Positions 52,470 through 64,000 of a stretch of 64,000 nucleotides of DNA are shown one piece after another. Positions within the stretch are counted from its first letter, which is position 1. Each line of letters begins with the position of its first letter. Source of the DNA: Prosopocoilus inquinatus (taxonomy: Eukaryota > Arthropoda > Insecta > Coleoptera > Lucanidae). The notes beneath the pieces are model-generated. The model had not been told where the DNA came from. It ran no database searches and saw only the letters and a program-made list of their open reading frames with translations. The position numbers and the translations under genes are program-made. The stretch is from assembly GCA_036172665.1 (NCBI GenBank), contig CM069877.1:19493001-19557000 (forward strand), given 5' to 3'.

Positions 52470-53160
52470 ATAGACTGAATCCGAATAAGAATAAATTACT
52501 TTTAACAAATATAGTTTTGAAATATCACAAAAAAAAACATGATCCTAATAGTTTTTCTAATACTGTACGCTGTCTTCTTTCTAATGAAATGTGTCTTAGT
52601 CTTGTCTAGTTTCCAGATAAAATTATTTACACTTTTTTTCTTCACTTCTTGATGCTTTTAATCAAAAAGACAAGAAACACAAATAAGACCTAATATCTTA
52701 TTAAATCATTTCAATAAAATTTCTTTACGTCTTTCTTATTTTTTTTAATGAACATAATTATTAAAAATGCTTGCATGAGCAAAATAAAGTTAAAACACAC
52801 AAATACATGCTAATATTACTCAAATTTATCATTCATAATATGTATGATTCTTTTGAATTACTGTGCAGGTATCAAGAAATCAAGTAAAATTCAAGGAATT
52901 ATTCGTACAAAGCAATTTTTAAGGAATATATCATTCATCGTAATCAGATAGGTACTTATGACATTTATATTTAGCAACGGTGAATTAAATCAATATTAAT
53001 TGTAAAGTATGCACGTCGTAAAATATTGTTGATAACAAATTGAAAGCGTTAATTAAATAATCATGATTTCCACTTGGATCGCATAGATAAAAGTCATAAA
53101 TCGACATCAATATTTTTTAATAGGAATCAAATGTTTATTTTACTTTTGAAACAAACTATT
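52470..53160. other. No feature recognised
   Basis: AT-rich, low-complexity sequence without frames, repeats or motifs that I can support. Confidence 0.4.
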
Positions 53161-53162
53161 AC

Positions 53163-53455
53163 ACAGGATGTCCGAGCACTCCGAGGAAGTACGAAAATGG
53201 CATTTTATATACTTTTTATCAAAAGACGTTCTCAAAAGTAATGTAACGTAATATGGTAGTAGGTAATGAAATATGTAGGGTTCCAGTATAAAAACTATAA
53301 ATTTGATGTATAACTTAATAAACAAACACACTATATAGTTGAAAATAATTTTGCAGTTCAATATTCTGCACAATTTTCGTTAACAAAATTTGTTGATAAA
53401 ATGCACATAAAATGTCATTTTCCTATTTTCTCGGAGTGTTGGGGCCCCTGTATAC
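53163..53455. repeat. MITE, about 293 bp
   Basis: CACTCCGAGGAAGTACGAAA and ATGGCATTTTAT on the left pair with ATAAAATGTCATTTTCCTAT and CTCGGAGTG on the right. The outer ends are ACACAGGATGTCC and GGGGCCCCTGTA. TA borders both. A fragment with the same AAGTACGAAAATGGCATTTT block lies at about 13316-13345. Confidence 0.65.
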
Positions 53456-55523
53456 AGGCTGTTTCATAATGAGTGTCCGATGCGTTAGGGGTGTATTACG
53501 TGTCAGTTACGTAAAAGGCAATTAATGTACTGTGGTAATACAACTCATTTAAAAGAACTCGAGCAGTCGATACGTAGTTTCGTTTGCTCGTTTCACTGTT
53601 CGAAAGAACGAAACGCTGTCAATTTTCTTAATACTACTAATACTTACCTACTAGTATTAGTATTACTAATTTTCGTAAAACTAATCGATTATCTGGAGAT
53701 ATTTTAATAATCGACTAATTCTATTATAGCATGTCGATAATTCCCATCACTCCTAAGATCACGCATGTTTTTAAAATCAGGTTGACAAACTGTTTGAAAA
53801 ACTGGGTCACTGTGCACTGTGTTAACAAAAAATAAATGTTATGTGATGTAACTTACGGTTTTTGTAACAGATATTCTGTGACCTTGTTATGCACCTATTA
53901 ACTTATTATTAAATTTATTAAAACTTTAGTTACTTCTGGATGCACGTTTCGACTCGCATACTTGGATCGCAAGATTTTTCTTCTTCTTTGCAAGAACAAG
54001 TCTGCATGCCAAGTGTGCTACTACTCAAGAGGGATCGAAAGTTCTGTGAGAATGTCGGCCTAATGAATCACGTACGCCGGACAGTGATTTCGATTTGCAT
54101 TGTTTTCATTTCTTTTGCTCCAGCAAAAACGAAATTTCCTTAACCGTGTTAATGGAGTCTTCATAAACTGCATTTTTCGTTTGTAATGCTTGATTAAACA
54201 TAAGGTTCGCTTCGCGATTAATTATCTCGCACATGAAGCAAATTCGTAAAACACTGTCGTCAATTAAAAAAATCTTGAAGGGCCGCTGTTAGCATTAAGT
54301 AAGGTTACCGGATTTTTAAAATGCTAAAATAGAATGAACATTTTGGGGTGAATAATTCTATTTTAGGAATCTATAAAAAGTATCAAATTTAAAAGCTAAT
54401 AAACCCAAAAAATTATTCACTTGTAAAAATATGGGAATAAGTTATGTACTGCTTTAGTTAAACTACACTTAAAATACTCGTATGTGAAGTAATACTTATT
54501 ATAGTTATTAGCATTTAATTAAATATTAACAATAAATATTACTTCATATGCGAGTATTTTTCATTTGAATAAATTTTTTGTTAATATTTCATTATCACGT
54601 AGTTAGCATATCAGAAAACTCCTTGCAAGTGTAGTTTAAGTTTATCCTGATTGCTGCTCCTGCTGTTAAAGTTTCGATATTTAATTTTGATTTTTCACAG
54701 CTCCAAAAATTCGGGTAGAGCATAAATTATGGCGTAAGTATGCCAAACTGTACGATGAAAGTTATTTCGCAAATGGTCGAGAAAAATCAGGCTATCGAAT
54801 ATGCGTACGTATTTATTTTTCAAAAGCAGTACAATGAAATACAATACACGGAAAACAGTACCAAAGTAGTACGTAAAAAATGAACAGTGCAAATTATCTC
54901 AATACAAAACTGTACTGCTAAAAGCAGTACGCCTGGTCACCTTACATTAGATGTAATTGGAGCGGTATATACCGGTTAATCTATTCTCTCGCTCTTACTT
55001 GCATTAAACGCATTCGTTCTATCTTACTTTTCTGCCCTGATCCATGTACCACTCCAATTATCGTAAACGCCTATTAAGAGTATATTACTCATTGCTGTAT
55101 TCCGCCATGACAAGTAATCTTAAAATGCACGAATTTCACTAAATTTCTGTGGATTGATACGCACGTTGATACGAACACGATTCCATTGACAAAGTAATTA
55201 TTGTATCCCTACTTACATCATAAAAAATCAAGTTCATTGTTCGCATTATGCAATCTTTCCTCAGAGAATCGTAAACATAAATATTTCGCGGTTTGAGTAT
55301 CGCGTATTGTGTTCTTTTTCTCGAAAGTCTATTGTCGTTGTGTCGCATTCAGTTATTCCAGTGACCACCAATAAGTTTACATGTGAATTTCCAATCCATT
55401 TTACCTCAAAAAGTACACAAGTTAGACTCCCTTATACACGTATCTCCAGTTATTTACTTTGTTTCTTTCGAGAACTATCAGTGGTTAACGGGTCGGACAC
55501 TTATTCTGAATCACCCTGTACAC
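53453..55523. mobile_element. Candidate 2-kb element with TACAGG ends
   Basis: TACAGGCTGTTTCATAATGA then GTGTCCGA at the left matches the inverse of the right end (TCGGACACTTATTC, CACCCTGTACA). No transposase is present between them. A 28-bp-arm hairpin (54472-54561; ACTCGTATGTGAAGTAAT and inverse) and an outer pair near 54300 and 54945 (TAAGGTTACC/GGTCACCTTA) indicate a smaller element nested inside. Confidence 0.45.
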
Positions 55524-55524
55524 C

Positions 55525-56400
55525 GTCCTTTTATTTTAACATAAAACAATTGCCTTCTCATCTCATGGTTAAAGTCGTCTCTAACTAAAGCCGTGATTAG
55601 AATAAACATAAACGATTTATGCGAATTTCGGTGTCTTTCGGTTTGGCGGCAATCAGTAACCATTTGAAAGTTTACTTATGTTCCGAAATGCTATTTTAAT
55701 TGTTTAACCGATCAAATATATTTTATCTATATGTCCACTCTAATGGCAAGAAAGAAACACGATTACGTATACGCATTTTGCGTTTTATTTCAGAAAGATA
55801 CATACAATGCACATCTTTCAATAATTCGTTCTCGTATATTTACTGTGAATTTATTTTAAGTTTTATAGTGCTGCTCATATGCACTTTGTATTAATTTAGC
55901 TATCTCGACGTTCTCTATAATTTTAAAATTTTCCTTTTTTCACTCTCTGTCATATAACCTACATTAATTCGCGCGTTTACCCCTCCACAAATTTACAAAT
56001 TCGTTTCAAACCGAGCTCCTAGCGCAGTTCAAACCAGCCTCAAATATTTTGAACCAGTTGCGTGTGTGACGTCACCGTTATAGCACTAAATGAATAATTT
56101 GGAACATTTGTCAGGCGAAAAAGCAATTAAAAAAACTTATTACTATGTTTGTTTGTATTAAAGAATTTCTGCTTCCCTTTTGTTTTAAGTTTAGTTATAT
56201 ACAACAAGAATATAACGTTTTTTAGCTCGTTTTTAAAAAAGCTTTTTATTTGTTTCATATCTTCTGCAATTGTAACAAGCAAGAACTATCTAATTTTTTT
56301 TTTAAATATATCCTCGTGGTTGGCTCAGAATTTGAATTGTTAGTTATGAACCAGCGTTGCTTCCGCTCAGCATGTCCACAAGCTCTACGATACATCATGA
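55525..56400. other. No feature recognised
   Basis: Only short frames without motifs (55700-55894, 56149-56343). No repeats could be supported. Confidence 0.4.
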
Positions 56401-56408
56401 ATCATGAC

Positions 56409-56641
56409 AATAGGCGTGTTCTTTTTGCCACAAATCTCATCTCAGTTCAGATAAAAGACATTTCCATTGGCATGAACAAGTAAGTTTGAACTATGATTTC
56501 GATCTCTCACCTTGTCACTCGTGCACTCCTATTAGTTGCCAGGTTGAAATACATATTTAAACTTACTTGTTCGCGCGAACCTATATGACGTTTATCTGAG
56601 CTAAAGTGAGTTTTGCGATAAAAAGAACACACCTATTACCT
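56409..56641. repeat. Foldback MITE, about 230 bp
   Basis: AATAGGCGTGTTCTTTTTGC on the left pairs with AAAAAGAACACACCTATT on the right. Inner pairs are CTCAGTTCAGATAAA with TTTATCTGAGCTAAAG and GAACAAGTAAGTTTGAA with its near-inverse around the loop. Confidence 0.7.
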
Positions 56642-57524
56642 GTTAATTATTGACTAGAAAAGTTGTGCGTTTTTAAAAACGACAACTGTCTGGAAACATT
56701 AAAAAAAAATTATCCGCCTCAACAACAGGGGTAAAAATTGCTATGGTTTTTCAAAAGAAGGTCAAGTGCAAACATCAAACGACTCGTTTGCTCAAAAATA
56801 TGTATAAAAAAAATTATGAAAAAATTGACGATGTTTTAAAAATGCCATAAAATGAAATTGTTCAGTTCAGTGAGTTTTTCTATGGTTTAACATTATCACA
56901 TGTATTTCTTATGCATCCAGTATATTTTTAATCAAAGGTCGATAGATTACGACTGTATATATTTTAACTAATACTTCAGTCAAGTAAGTTGAATGGTATT
57001 TATGTAAATAATACTGTATTTTGCACTGTCACGGTATTTAAAAATATAAATTTATTTAAAATGCTATGACTAACACGAGTATCTGTATGAATAAGTGTCA
57101 CTTTGCAAAAGAAATTTGTTGTTACTTTTAATGATAAAAAACTTGCTCTTATAAAGGTTCATTCGCTCTCTTATCGGTTTTAAATTGAAATCTACTTTTA
57201 TCTGTCGTTCTTGAGGTGGACACAATATGGGAATTATTAGCCGTTCACCCTTTTTTCTCGTCAGAGTAGGCGAGTTAGGGTGAAATTTTTGTTGGTATCA
57301 CAATGAAATGTAGACGTCAGATGAAACGGTTATGTTTATTTTCAATTTCAAGTTTATGATTTTAGTGCCTTGACACAGTGCTGTAAAAGTAACGAAAAAG
57401 TTTGTACTCGCATGTATTCGTTACTTTAGATTTCGGTATTCGTTACAAAATATTCGTTACTCGTTACTTTCGTTAATATAGTACAATTAAATAATAACTC
57501 GTTAAGTTCGTTACTATATATATA

Positions 57525-59884
57525 CCGGCTGTCTTACGAAAAACGCACCACGCTATAACTCTGTTATTAACACTCCGATTTTAGTAATTCAAAAACTACG
57601 TAAGACTAGTTTATAAATACTACAAAACAGTAAAATTTTAATATTTTTTTAATTTGTAATTTTTCCCAAGCGATAGTCAACTATTTTTTTTTAAATAGCA
57701 CTACATATTTTTTTTTATTCAGTTCGATAGAGAATCTTTTTCTGAATTCAACAATCTATTCAATTTGATTTTTTAGTATCCTATAGCGAAATAATTTCGT
57801 TGTTATAATAAAAATGAAGTGTTCGTTGAAATCCTATAAAAGCGCACGTTACACCTATCTGTGTTCGCCTAACCTCGACTTTTGCTTAAGGAGCTATGTT
57901 CCTACTTAAATCGGCCTAAGTTAAAATGTTCTTCATTTATCATGATTGATTTGAAATTAGTTTCTACGCCCTAAAATTCAATTAATTGCTGCTTTCTCAA
58001 TTTTTTTTACTATATTTTTTTCTGAATTCAACGATGTATTCAACTTGATTTTCTGTAGTACTACAGAGAAATAGTTTCGCTTCTTAAATAAAAATGAAGT
58101 GTTCGTTGGAACATAAAACAATGCAAAATTTTATTACATACTAAAACAGTATAACAAAATACAAATAATTAGTGAATTATAAATATTGTTCAAAATGTCC
58201 TCCATTTTGCTGAATACATAGCTGACACCTCTTAGTTACCCCATGCACTGCATTTAATATTAAATTGGGGGGTATCTCGTGACAAGTGCGAAGAATTCTC
58301 TCCCTTAAAACTTGCTCGTTTTCTGGCGGTGTTAAGTAGACGCGGTCTTGAATATAACTCCATAACCAAAAATCTGGCGGTGTCATATCAGGAGAACGCG
58401 CAGGCCACCTAACTGGTCCCGATCCATTTTTGGCCAAATTTTTCATTCAACCAGTTAACATTTTGCCTGGCATGTGGAGTAGCGCCATCCTGTTGAAAAT
58501 ACAGTCTATTTAATTCTGCGAGAGGTAATTCATCCAAAAAGTTGTCCAAATTGTTAGTTAGCAGCTGGTGATATTTATTCTGATCTAGGGTGCCATTGAT
58601 GAAAAAGGGCCCAATCAATCTATCACCTGAAATACCACACCATACATTTAGAGAGAATCTATGTTGTCGATTAGTTTCAACTATAACTCTTGGGTTATGT
58701 TGACTCCAGTAACGTTGATTATTTCTGTTGAAAATGCCATTATTACTAAAAGTGCTTTCATCCGACCAAATAATATTTCTGTAAAAAAGTCCATTTTGGC
58801 GTAACATATTTAAATAAAAAATACAAAATTGTTGGCGGCGATTTGGGTCATTTTCATACAACGCTTGTACTTTCTGTGGGATATAAGGCGTAAATTTATT
58901 TTTTTTTAAGATCTTATGGACAGTATCCTTTGATAAATGGTTGTTGTGTGCGATTTCTCTTGTTGAAGTTCTTGGATTTTCTTGAACATTAAACAAGACA
59001 TCTAATTCTACATTTTCACGAAACTGGCGGTCAGGAACTTCTCTAATAGGAAAACGAATTGCGTACAGATGCTCTGCTTGACCAGAATTTTTATGGCACT
59101 CAAAATACACTTGCAGCATATCTTAGCTGATTGTTATCCATAATAAAATAACAGTATAATACAATACTAACATAATAAAAGACAACAAATAACAATAAAT
59201 AAAATAACAATAAATAAAGTAACAATAAGAAAAAACGATGTGGCAAGTTAAATACTTAAGTGTTCAACGACATTTAGTGTTTTGTGCGCTGTCATAGGAT
59301 TCCATGGCTTGTTTCATTTTTATTAAAAAAAGTAATTATTTTGCTATAATATTTTTAAAAGTCAGGTTAAAATAGATCGTAGAATTCATGAAAATACCTA
59401 TATTCTCAGTCAAACTGAAAGACAAAAAATACGTGTTTCACTTGAAAAAAATAAATCATATTAAAAAAATCATAAATGAAGAACATTTTAACTTAGGGCA
59501 AGTTGAGTAGGAACATAGCTCCATAACCAAAAGTCGAGGTCAGGCGAACACGGATAGCTGCAAGTGCGCTTTTATAGGATTTCAACGCACACTTCATTCT
59601 TATTTTAACAACGAAATTATTTCGCTGTAGGATACTAAAAAATCAAGTTGAGTACATTGTTGAATTCAAAAAAGATTCTCTATCGAACTGAATAAAAAAA
59701 AATGTGTAGTGCTATTTAAAAAAAAATAGTTGACTATCGCTTGGGAAAAATTACAAATTAAAAAAATATTGAAATGTTACTGTTTTGTAGTATTTATAAA
59801 ATGGTCTTACGTAGTTTTGAATTATTAAAATCCGATTATTAATAACAGAGCTATAGAGTGGTGCGTTTTTCGTAAGACAGCCGG
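57525..59884 (-). mobile_element. Tc1/mariner-superfamily transposon with terminal inverted repeats of about 430 bp
   Basis: The ends CCGGCTGTCTTACGAAAAAC and its inverse start inverted repeats that pair for some 430 bp (about 57525-57950 and 59465-59884). TA flanks each end. The single transposase frame is on the minus strand between them. Such long inverted repeats are unusual for mariner but are known in some Tc1-like lineages. A second copy of the ATTCAACGATGTATTCAACT subterminal block lies at about 58026, just inside the left repeat. Confidence 0.88.
58177..59119 (-). pseudogene. Tc1/mariner (IS630-type) transposase with one frameshift
   Basis: The frame from 59119 carries a helix-turn-helix region (TSTREIAHNNHLSKDTVHKI) and the catalytic blocks IIWSDESTF (first Asp) and YFQQDGATPHA (second Asp). 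It shifts frame near 58415-58410, after GQKWIG. The second frame (58446-58177) supplies WPARSPDMTPPDFWLW with the third Asp about 36 residues after the second, and it ends in NGGHFEQYL, the usual C-terminus of this insect lineage. The N-terminus looks short, as the first DNA-binding domain is incomplete. Because of the frameshift the copy is probably inactive. Confidence 0.9.
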
Positions 59885-60291
59885 TATATATAATTAAATA
59901 ATCAAATAACATGCGTGAATATAATTTTTAACTTAAAATCGTAATACTTAATAAGATTACTTTTATTATAATTTGGTTTATTACAAAAAAAAAACACATT
60001 TACTACTTACTAAAACTGCATACATAAGCCGTGGACGGTGCGTACAAACAATGTACTTACAAGTATAAATATTGATAAACAATCTATTAAAAACTTAAGC
60101 AACTTATAACTGAAGTTACTAAATTACCAACTGATCGGGAGCTCGCACTCTTTCGTATCGAAACGTGAGCGAAATTGTACGCTATGGTCATACGAGTAAC
60201 GAAATGTTTTGGCAAGTAACGAATCGGTACTTTGAGTCTCATGTTATACCCATTACTCAATAACGAATACATACGGTTTGCTATAGCACTA

Positions 60292-60420
60292 AGCCCAGTT
60301 TTACAAAGACGGTTTAACTTTGAGCCGAAGCTTAAATCCTTCACAACAATTGTTGGAGTAATCGTTGCTAAGGGTTTAAAGCTCAGTTCAAAGTTGAGCT
60401 GCAATTGTAAAACTGGACCA
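60292..60420. repeat. Small foldback element, about 128 bp
   Basis: CCCAGTTTTACAAAGACGGT and TTGTAAAACTGG are inverted ends. Inside, TTTAACTTTGAGC pairs with GTTCAAAGTTGAGC-type sequence and GCTTAAATCC with GGGTTTAAAGC. It separates the hAT right end from its target duplication. Confidence 0.6.
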
Positions 60421-60639
60421 AATTGACACCACTTCGACTGCAGTACTAGGTACCTTATTTACGCCAGAGTCGGTCGCAGATGGATGCTTCTTCGTATTTG
60501 GCAGTATAGTAAGATTACTAATGGAATTGTCAAAATATTTTTCATGTCAGATTCTGGCATCTATCAAATTTCATGTAAGCAAGCGAAGGAAACTAGAATT
60601 CGGCCTACTCTGACGAGACAGAAGAGTGAATGCTTAATA

Positions 60640-61390
60640 TACTACATTTGGAGTTCAAATGATCAGTTCCAATTTTAGTCCAAGACTTTTTTCTGACTGT
60701 TTTAGTCTTGCTAGAATTTCGGTAAATGAAAATAAATAAATCAATAAATTGTTTCGGTAAACAACCGTCATTGTTTCGAAGCGCTTGTACACGCCTGCAT
60801 TTTATTTGAAAATGAGATGAAAGTGCTCCTAGAGGCGCTTTCTTTTCGCTGTTGTAGTTTAGTTAGAAATTTGGTAAATATCTCGTCATAGTCATTTTGA
60901 AGCGCTTGCACACGTCTCTAAAGACTTCTATAAGTTGTTCAAGAACTACACTCAGCAAATTTTACAAACGGGTGTTGGTGTAATAAATTAAGGCAAAGTT
61001 ATTGTCCTTTTCTTTTTCGAACATTTGTTGTTTTTATACCTCGTAGTCATTAGTTTCACAAAACAAATAACTTCTGAGAAGCTGCAGATTACGTTTTACA
61101 ATTTTATAATACTGAATTTTTATTTTGTGATACTAATGAGAGGTCTTATTTTGTTCATAATTAATAAATTATCTACATATCATTTCAATTTTCATTGCAT
61201 TTTAAAATACAATTTTCAAGGGCATTAATTTTGTCATCAACCTCCCACCATTACTTACAGCAACGAGTATGCAAAACACATGATGACAAACTTGGTGCAA
61301 AGAAAAATAAACGTTTTTTTTTTCGCTAAACCACCAGTACGCATGTCAATTTCTGGACCATGCTGATACATCCAGAATAGAAACAAGATT
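60640..61390. other. No feature recognised
   Basis: AT-rich sequence. The plus frame 61025-61228 is rich in Phe/Ile/Leu but has no homology that I can name. Two TGAAGCGCTTG-like or CGAAGCGCTTGTACACG blocks (about 60776 and 60898) repeat once. Confidence 0.35.
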
Positions 61391-61493
61391 AGTACTGAGG
61401 AAATTAACTTATCTGCAGCTTCAGTTCGTGACGACCGTGGGGATTTGTACTGAGGAAATTAACTTACCAGCAGCTTCAGTCGTGACGAACGTG
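61391..61493 (+). repeat. Direct duplication, two units of about 53 bp
   Basis: AGTACTGAGGAAATTAACTTA, then GCAGCTTCAGT-CGTGACGA, occurs twice in succession with few differences. Confidence 0.75.
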
Positions 61494-61504
61494 AGTGTTA
61501 CTTA

Positions 61505-62685
61505 GGCCGATTTCCACTAGGCGCTCAAGTCACAGTACGCTCACGGTCAAGATTTCTGGGCAGTATTCACACTATACAGCCAAGTGATTGTCATTTTTGT
61601 GTAGTACACGAAGTTGTATAGAGTGATTACTTGAAATGTTTAAACATTTTTCGAATATGAATTAGCTGCCGTTGCATTATGTTTGTACGAAAAAGAGTAT
61701 CAAAGTAAAAAAAAAAAAACATAAAATATGGGTCCATATTTTATTCTTATAATGTGTATCAAAATAAAGCTTATGTCCTTGGTTATACAACTATTGATCA
61801 TTATTGTAATTCCTCTATCATTTGTTCATCCATTTGGTACTTTTTAAAGACACACTATACTGGAAGGATAGGAAGGAAAGGACACACGAAGTGCAGAATT
61901 TGATCGTCATCTGATCGCATTATATTCACACTAGCCGACAGTTATCCGACAGTCCGTTCTCGGTACGTTCAAAATATTGTTGGGGTGCGTTCATAAATGA
62001 CGCCCGAACTTGTGAGAGTTATACCGGGATGCAACTAGACGCATCTCGCTCTTGATATGTTCTGAAATCGCAAGGGTGTAGCGCTCGGTATGTGCTCCCA
62101 ACTCTCCGGTCGGGAGCGAGGTGAAATTCACCCGATATGCGCAATATGTAAAATAATAGGTGCATGATAGATGTGAGGCGAAACAAATTGAATACCTTAT
62201 AAAATAAAATATATTTATTCTCCCTACTGAATGTAATTATTTTTTTTAAGGATTTTGATATGATTTGTTTTTGCAACCAATAAAATTAAATATGGAACAA
62301 GGGTTGATATCATTAAGATTTAAATATTAAACGATGTCTGTATCTGAAATACTAAGATTCATGTCGTAATAGTAACAAAAGTAGTAATAAAAAATTGCGC
62401 CACTCGGAGGACTTCTGTAATCGTTTAGAATTTTACCACGCATTCGCAATGCTCTGGGCGAATCAGCCGTCATTACCTTCATTACTCTGGGGGTAACGCT
62501 TTATCCTACACTCTCCATTTTTTAACGCACTCTTGCGGAGAAATCCCGCGGTCAAAGAGCGTGAGCGTACCCTGAGCGGATCGTAAAGTGTGGATGCTCC
62601 CATTTAAGTACATGAAACAATACCTTCACCGTCTTTGAGTGGAGCGTGACCGAACCGTGACCTGAACTACAGTGAAACTCGGCCT
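61505..62685. repeat. TTAA-type MITE, copy 1, interrupted
   Basis: The left part (61505-61976) and right part (62548-62685) follow copy 2 (62690-63285) closely. Between them, 61977-62547 is foreign sequence that begins near GGGGTGCGTTCATAAATGAC and has no recognised gene. The termini are GGCCGATTTCCACTA and its inverse. Confidence 0.7.
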
Positions 62686-62689
62686 TTAA

Positions 62690-63285
62690 AGGTCTATTTC
62701 CATTAGGCACTCAAGTCAGAGTACGCTCACGGTCCGCCCAAGGTCAAGATTTTTAGACAGTATTCACACTATACGGCCAATCAACCATCATTCTTGTGTA
62801 GGTCGCGAAGTTGTATACCTACAGAGATTGATTATGTGAGATGTTTGAAAATTTTTCGAATATTGGACTATCCGCCGTTGCAATATGTTTGGATGAAGAA
62901 ACAAAAAAAAAGAAACGGAAAATATACGTCCATATTTTATTTTTATGATCTGTATCAAAATAAAGCTTATGCCCTTGATTACATAACTCTTCATAGCTAC
63001 GCACTTCCTCTATCATTTGTTTATCCATTTGGTACTTTTTAAAGACACACTATACTATAAGGAACGGAAGGAAAGTACACACGCAGAGCAGAATTTGACT
63101 GTTACCTGTTGCGCTACATTTACATTAGCCGACAGTCGCCTGACAGTCTGCTCTCGGTACGTTCAAAATGCGATCCTGCGATCAAAGAGCGTGAGCGGAT
63201 CGTCAAGTGTGGATGGAATAAAACTTTCACCGTCTTTGACTGGAGCGTGAGCGAACCATAACCTGAATTATAGTGGAAATCGGCC
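62690..63285. repeat. TTAA-type MITE, copy 2, 596 bp
   Basis: It is flanked by TTAA on both sides (62686-62689 and 63286-63289), the target of piggyBac-type elements. The ends AGGTCTATTTCCATTAGGCA and the right end (TGGAAATCGGCC) are inverse. Repeated GAGCGTGAGCG and ACGCTCACGGTC blocks sit near both ends. The two copies are tandem and share the TTAA between them. Confidence 0.72.
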
Positions 63286-63500
63286 TTAAACGCGAAAATA
63301 AATGAGCGCTACCTAATCTCGTCTAAAACGATAGACAATGAATTTCATGTCTATCGTTTTAAGCTCACAAAACGCTCAATTTTGCTTGAAATTTAAAAAC
63401 TGTGCAGGAAAAATGTAACGTAAAATGCTTCGTGTGTGGCACCCTTAAGTCGTGTTCAATTTACGAGGCCTCACACTCACAATTAACTAAGCATGGAGTT

Positions 63501-64000
63501 ACACAGGTTGTTCTTTTACTGTGTGCAAATATTTAAACCTGCAATATATCACTATGAATGGCAACAATTGAACTCATATGTTCTTAACATAAAAAATGCA
63601 GAGGTAGATTTTCACTAAACCGTTTGAGAACTGCTGGCATAGCTAAAAGTGGAACGCGGTCGCCTCTTGAATTACTACCCGAAGCCGAAATCGGTCAGTG
63701 CCTTATCGGAACACGAGGAGGAACTACGTAACTCTCGCCGCTGCGATCAGCTGGTCCGTCAATGCGTTTACAATTTAAATTAACTTCACTGCAAGTAATT
63801 ACAAGTTTGAGTATTAAATTAAAATCTAGTGCAATAAAAGGGTGAAGAAAGAACATTTTGAACACGCTTGCCTAAATGGTGCATAAATTTTCAAATTTAT
63901 TCGTCGATAGTTGATATCGTAAAACATATTACTTCACTTAGTGAATTAAAATTTTAAACAAAATAATTAATAAACGATATCAGTGATTGTTATTACGAAA
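63501..64000 (-). mobile_element. Second copy of the 7760-8679 element, cut by the window end
   Basis: The complement of this stretch follows 8679 down to about 8000: ACTGTGTGCAAATATTTAAA, CTGCTGGCATAGCTAAAAGT, GGAACGCGG, AATTAACTTCACTGCAAG and GTCGATAGTTGATATCGTAA. It shows that the unit is dispersed and outlines its interior. The other terminus lies beyond 64000. Confidence 0.75.

Larger units (their letters stand above)
57376..60291. mobile_element. hAT element carrying a nested Tc1/mariner element
   Basis: It starts CAGTGCTGTAAAAGTAACGA and ends TATAGCACTA, with many CGTTAC/GTAACG subterminal repeats near both ends. The left 8-mer CCTTGACA (57368-57375) corresponds to AATTGACA (60421-60428), six of eight matching, displaced from the right end by a small foldback insertion (60292-60420). 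No hAT transposase is present. Confidence 0.65.
57248..60638. mobile_element. MITE (copy of 29411-29738) split by a 3-kb nested insertion
   Basis: The left half (57248-57375) and right half (60421-60638) together follow the intact 29411-29738 copy in order: CTCGTCAGAGTAGGCGAGTT, ATGTAGACGTCAGATGAAA, then after the insertion TTGACACCACTT, GTCAGATTCTGGC and GACGAGACAGAAGAGTGAAT. The right border reads GAATGCTTAA, supporting a TTAA target. Confidence 0.8.

Overview
This is eukaryotic, AT-rich, insect-like DNA. The evidence is one split host gene whose protein has the BTBD9 architecture, very short introns of 55-64 bp between multi-kilobase introns, and a dense load of insect-type transposable elements (Ty3/gypsy, CR1/Jockey-like LINE, hAT, Tc1/mariner, Harbinger, foldback elements, a tRNA-derived SINE). 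A beetle is plausible but not provable from the sequence. No bacterial-type operon, CRISPR array, rRNA or functional tRNA gene was seen.

Host gene. Ten exons on the + strand (4548-4730, 4795-4930, 4991-5247, 11829-12090, 12146-12365, 12903-13062, 13118-13245, 29245-29348, 31102-31316, 31372-31566) join in frame into a 619-residue BTB-BACK-F5/8C-F5/8C protein (BTBD9). Introns 3, 7 and 8 (6.6, 16.0 and 1.75 kb) carry nearly all the repeats in the left half. These include a 4-kb composite hAT-like element with a perfect 8-bp duplication (5303-9336), a second hAT (19785-21288), a decayed LINE (21716-25348), several long foldback elements, and hammerhead-bearing repeats.

Right half, 32-64 kb. I recognise no host gene. 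It contains a decayed gypsy gag interrupted by a solo LTR (33.3-34.8 kb), an inverted gypsy pol fragment (34.9-36.0 kb), and a young, full-length Ty3/gypsy element (38237-44770) with 342-bp LTRs differing at one base and a 6-bp target duplication. Further right are a Harbinger transposase fragment, small hAT and MITE insertions, an inverted-plus-tandem hammerhead array (49.7-50.5 kb), a SINE, and a three-deep nest in which a Tc1/mariner element sits in a hAT that sits in a TTAA-type MITE (57.2-60.6 kb).

Most unusual content. (1) The young gypsy element has an N-terminal SAP-like motif and an 11-residue-repeat coiled coil in Gag. Downstream of the integrase, in the same open frame, it has a TARG1/OARD1-like ADP-ribose macrodomain with both catalytic residues (Lys and Asp), followed by a CCCH zinc finger. 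This fills the position where an env gene would sit, and its stop codon lies inside the 3' LTR. (2) A dispersed repeat family with a 312-bp unit carries complete type-I hammerhead ribozyme cores, at least six of them intact or nearly so, in direct and inverted arrangements, with a diverged subfamily that keeps its pairing through compensated changes.
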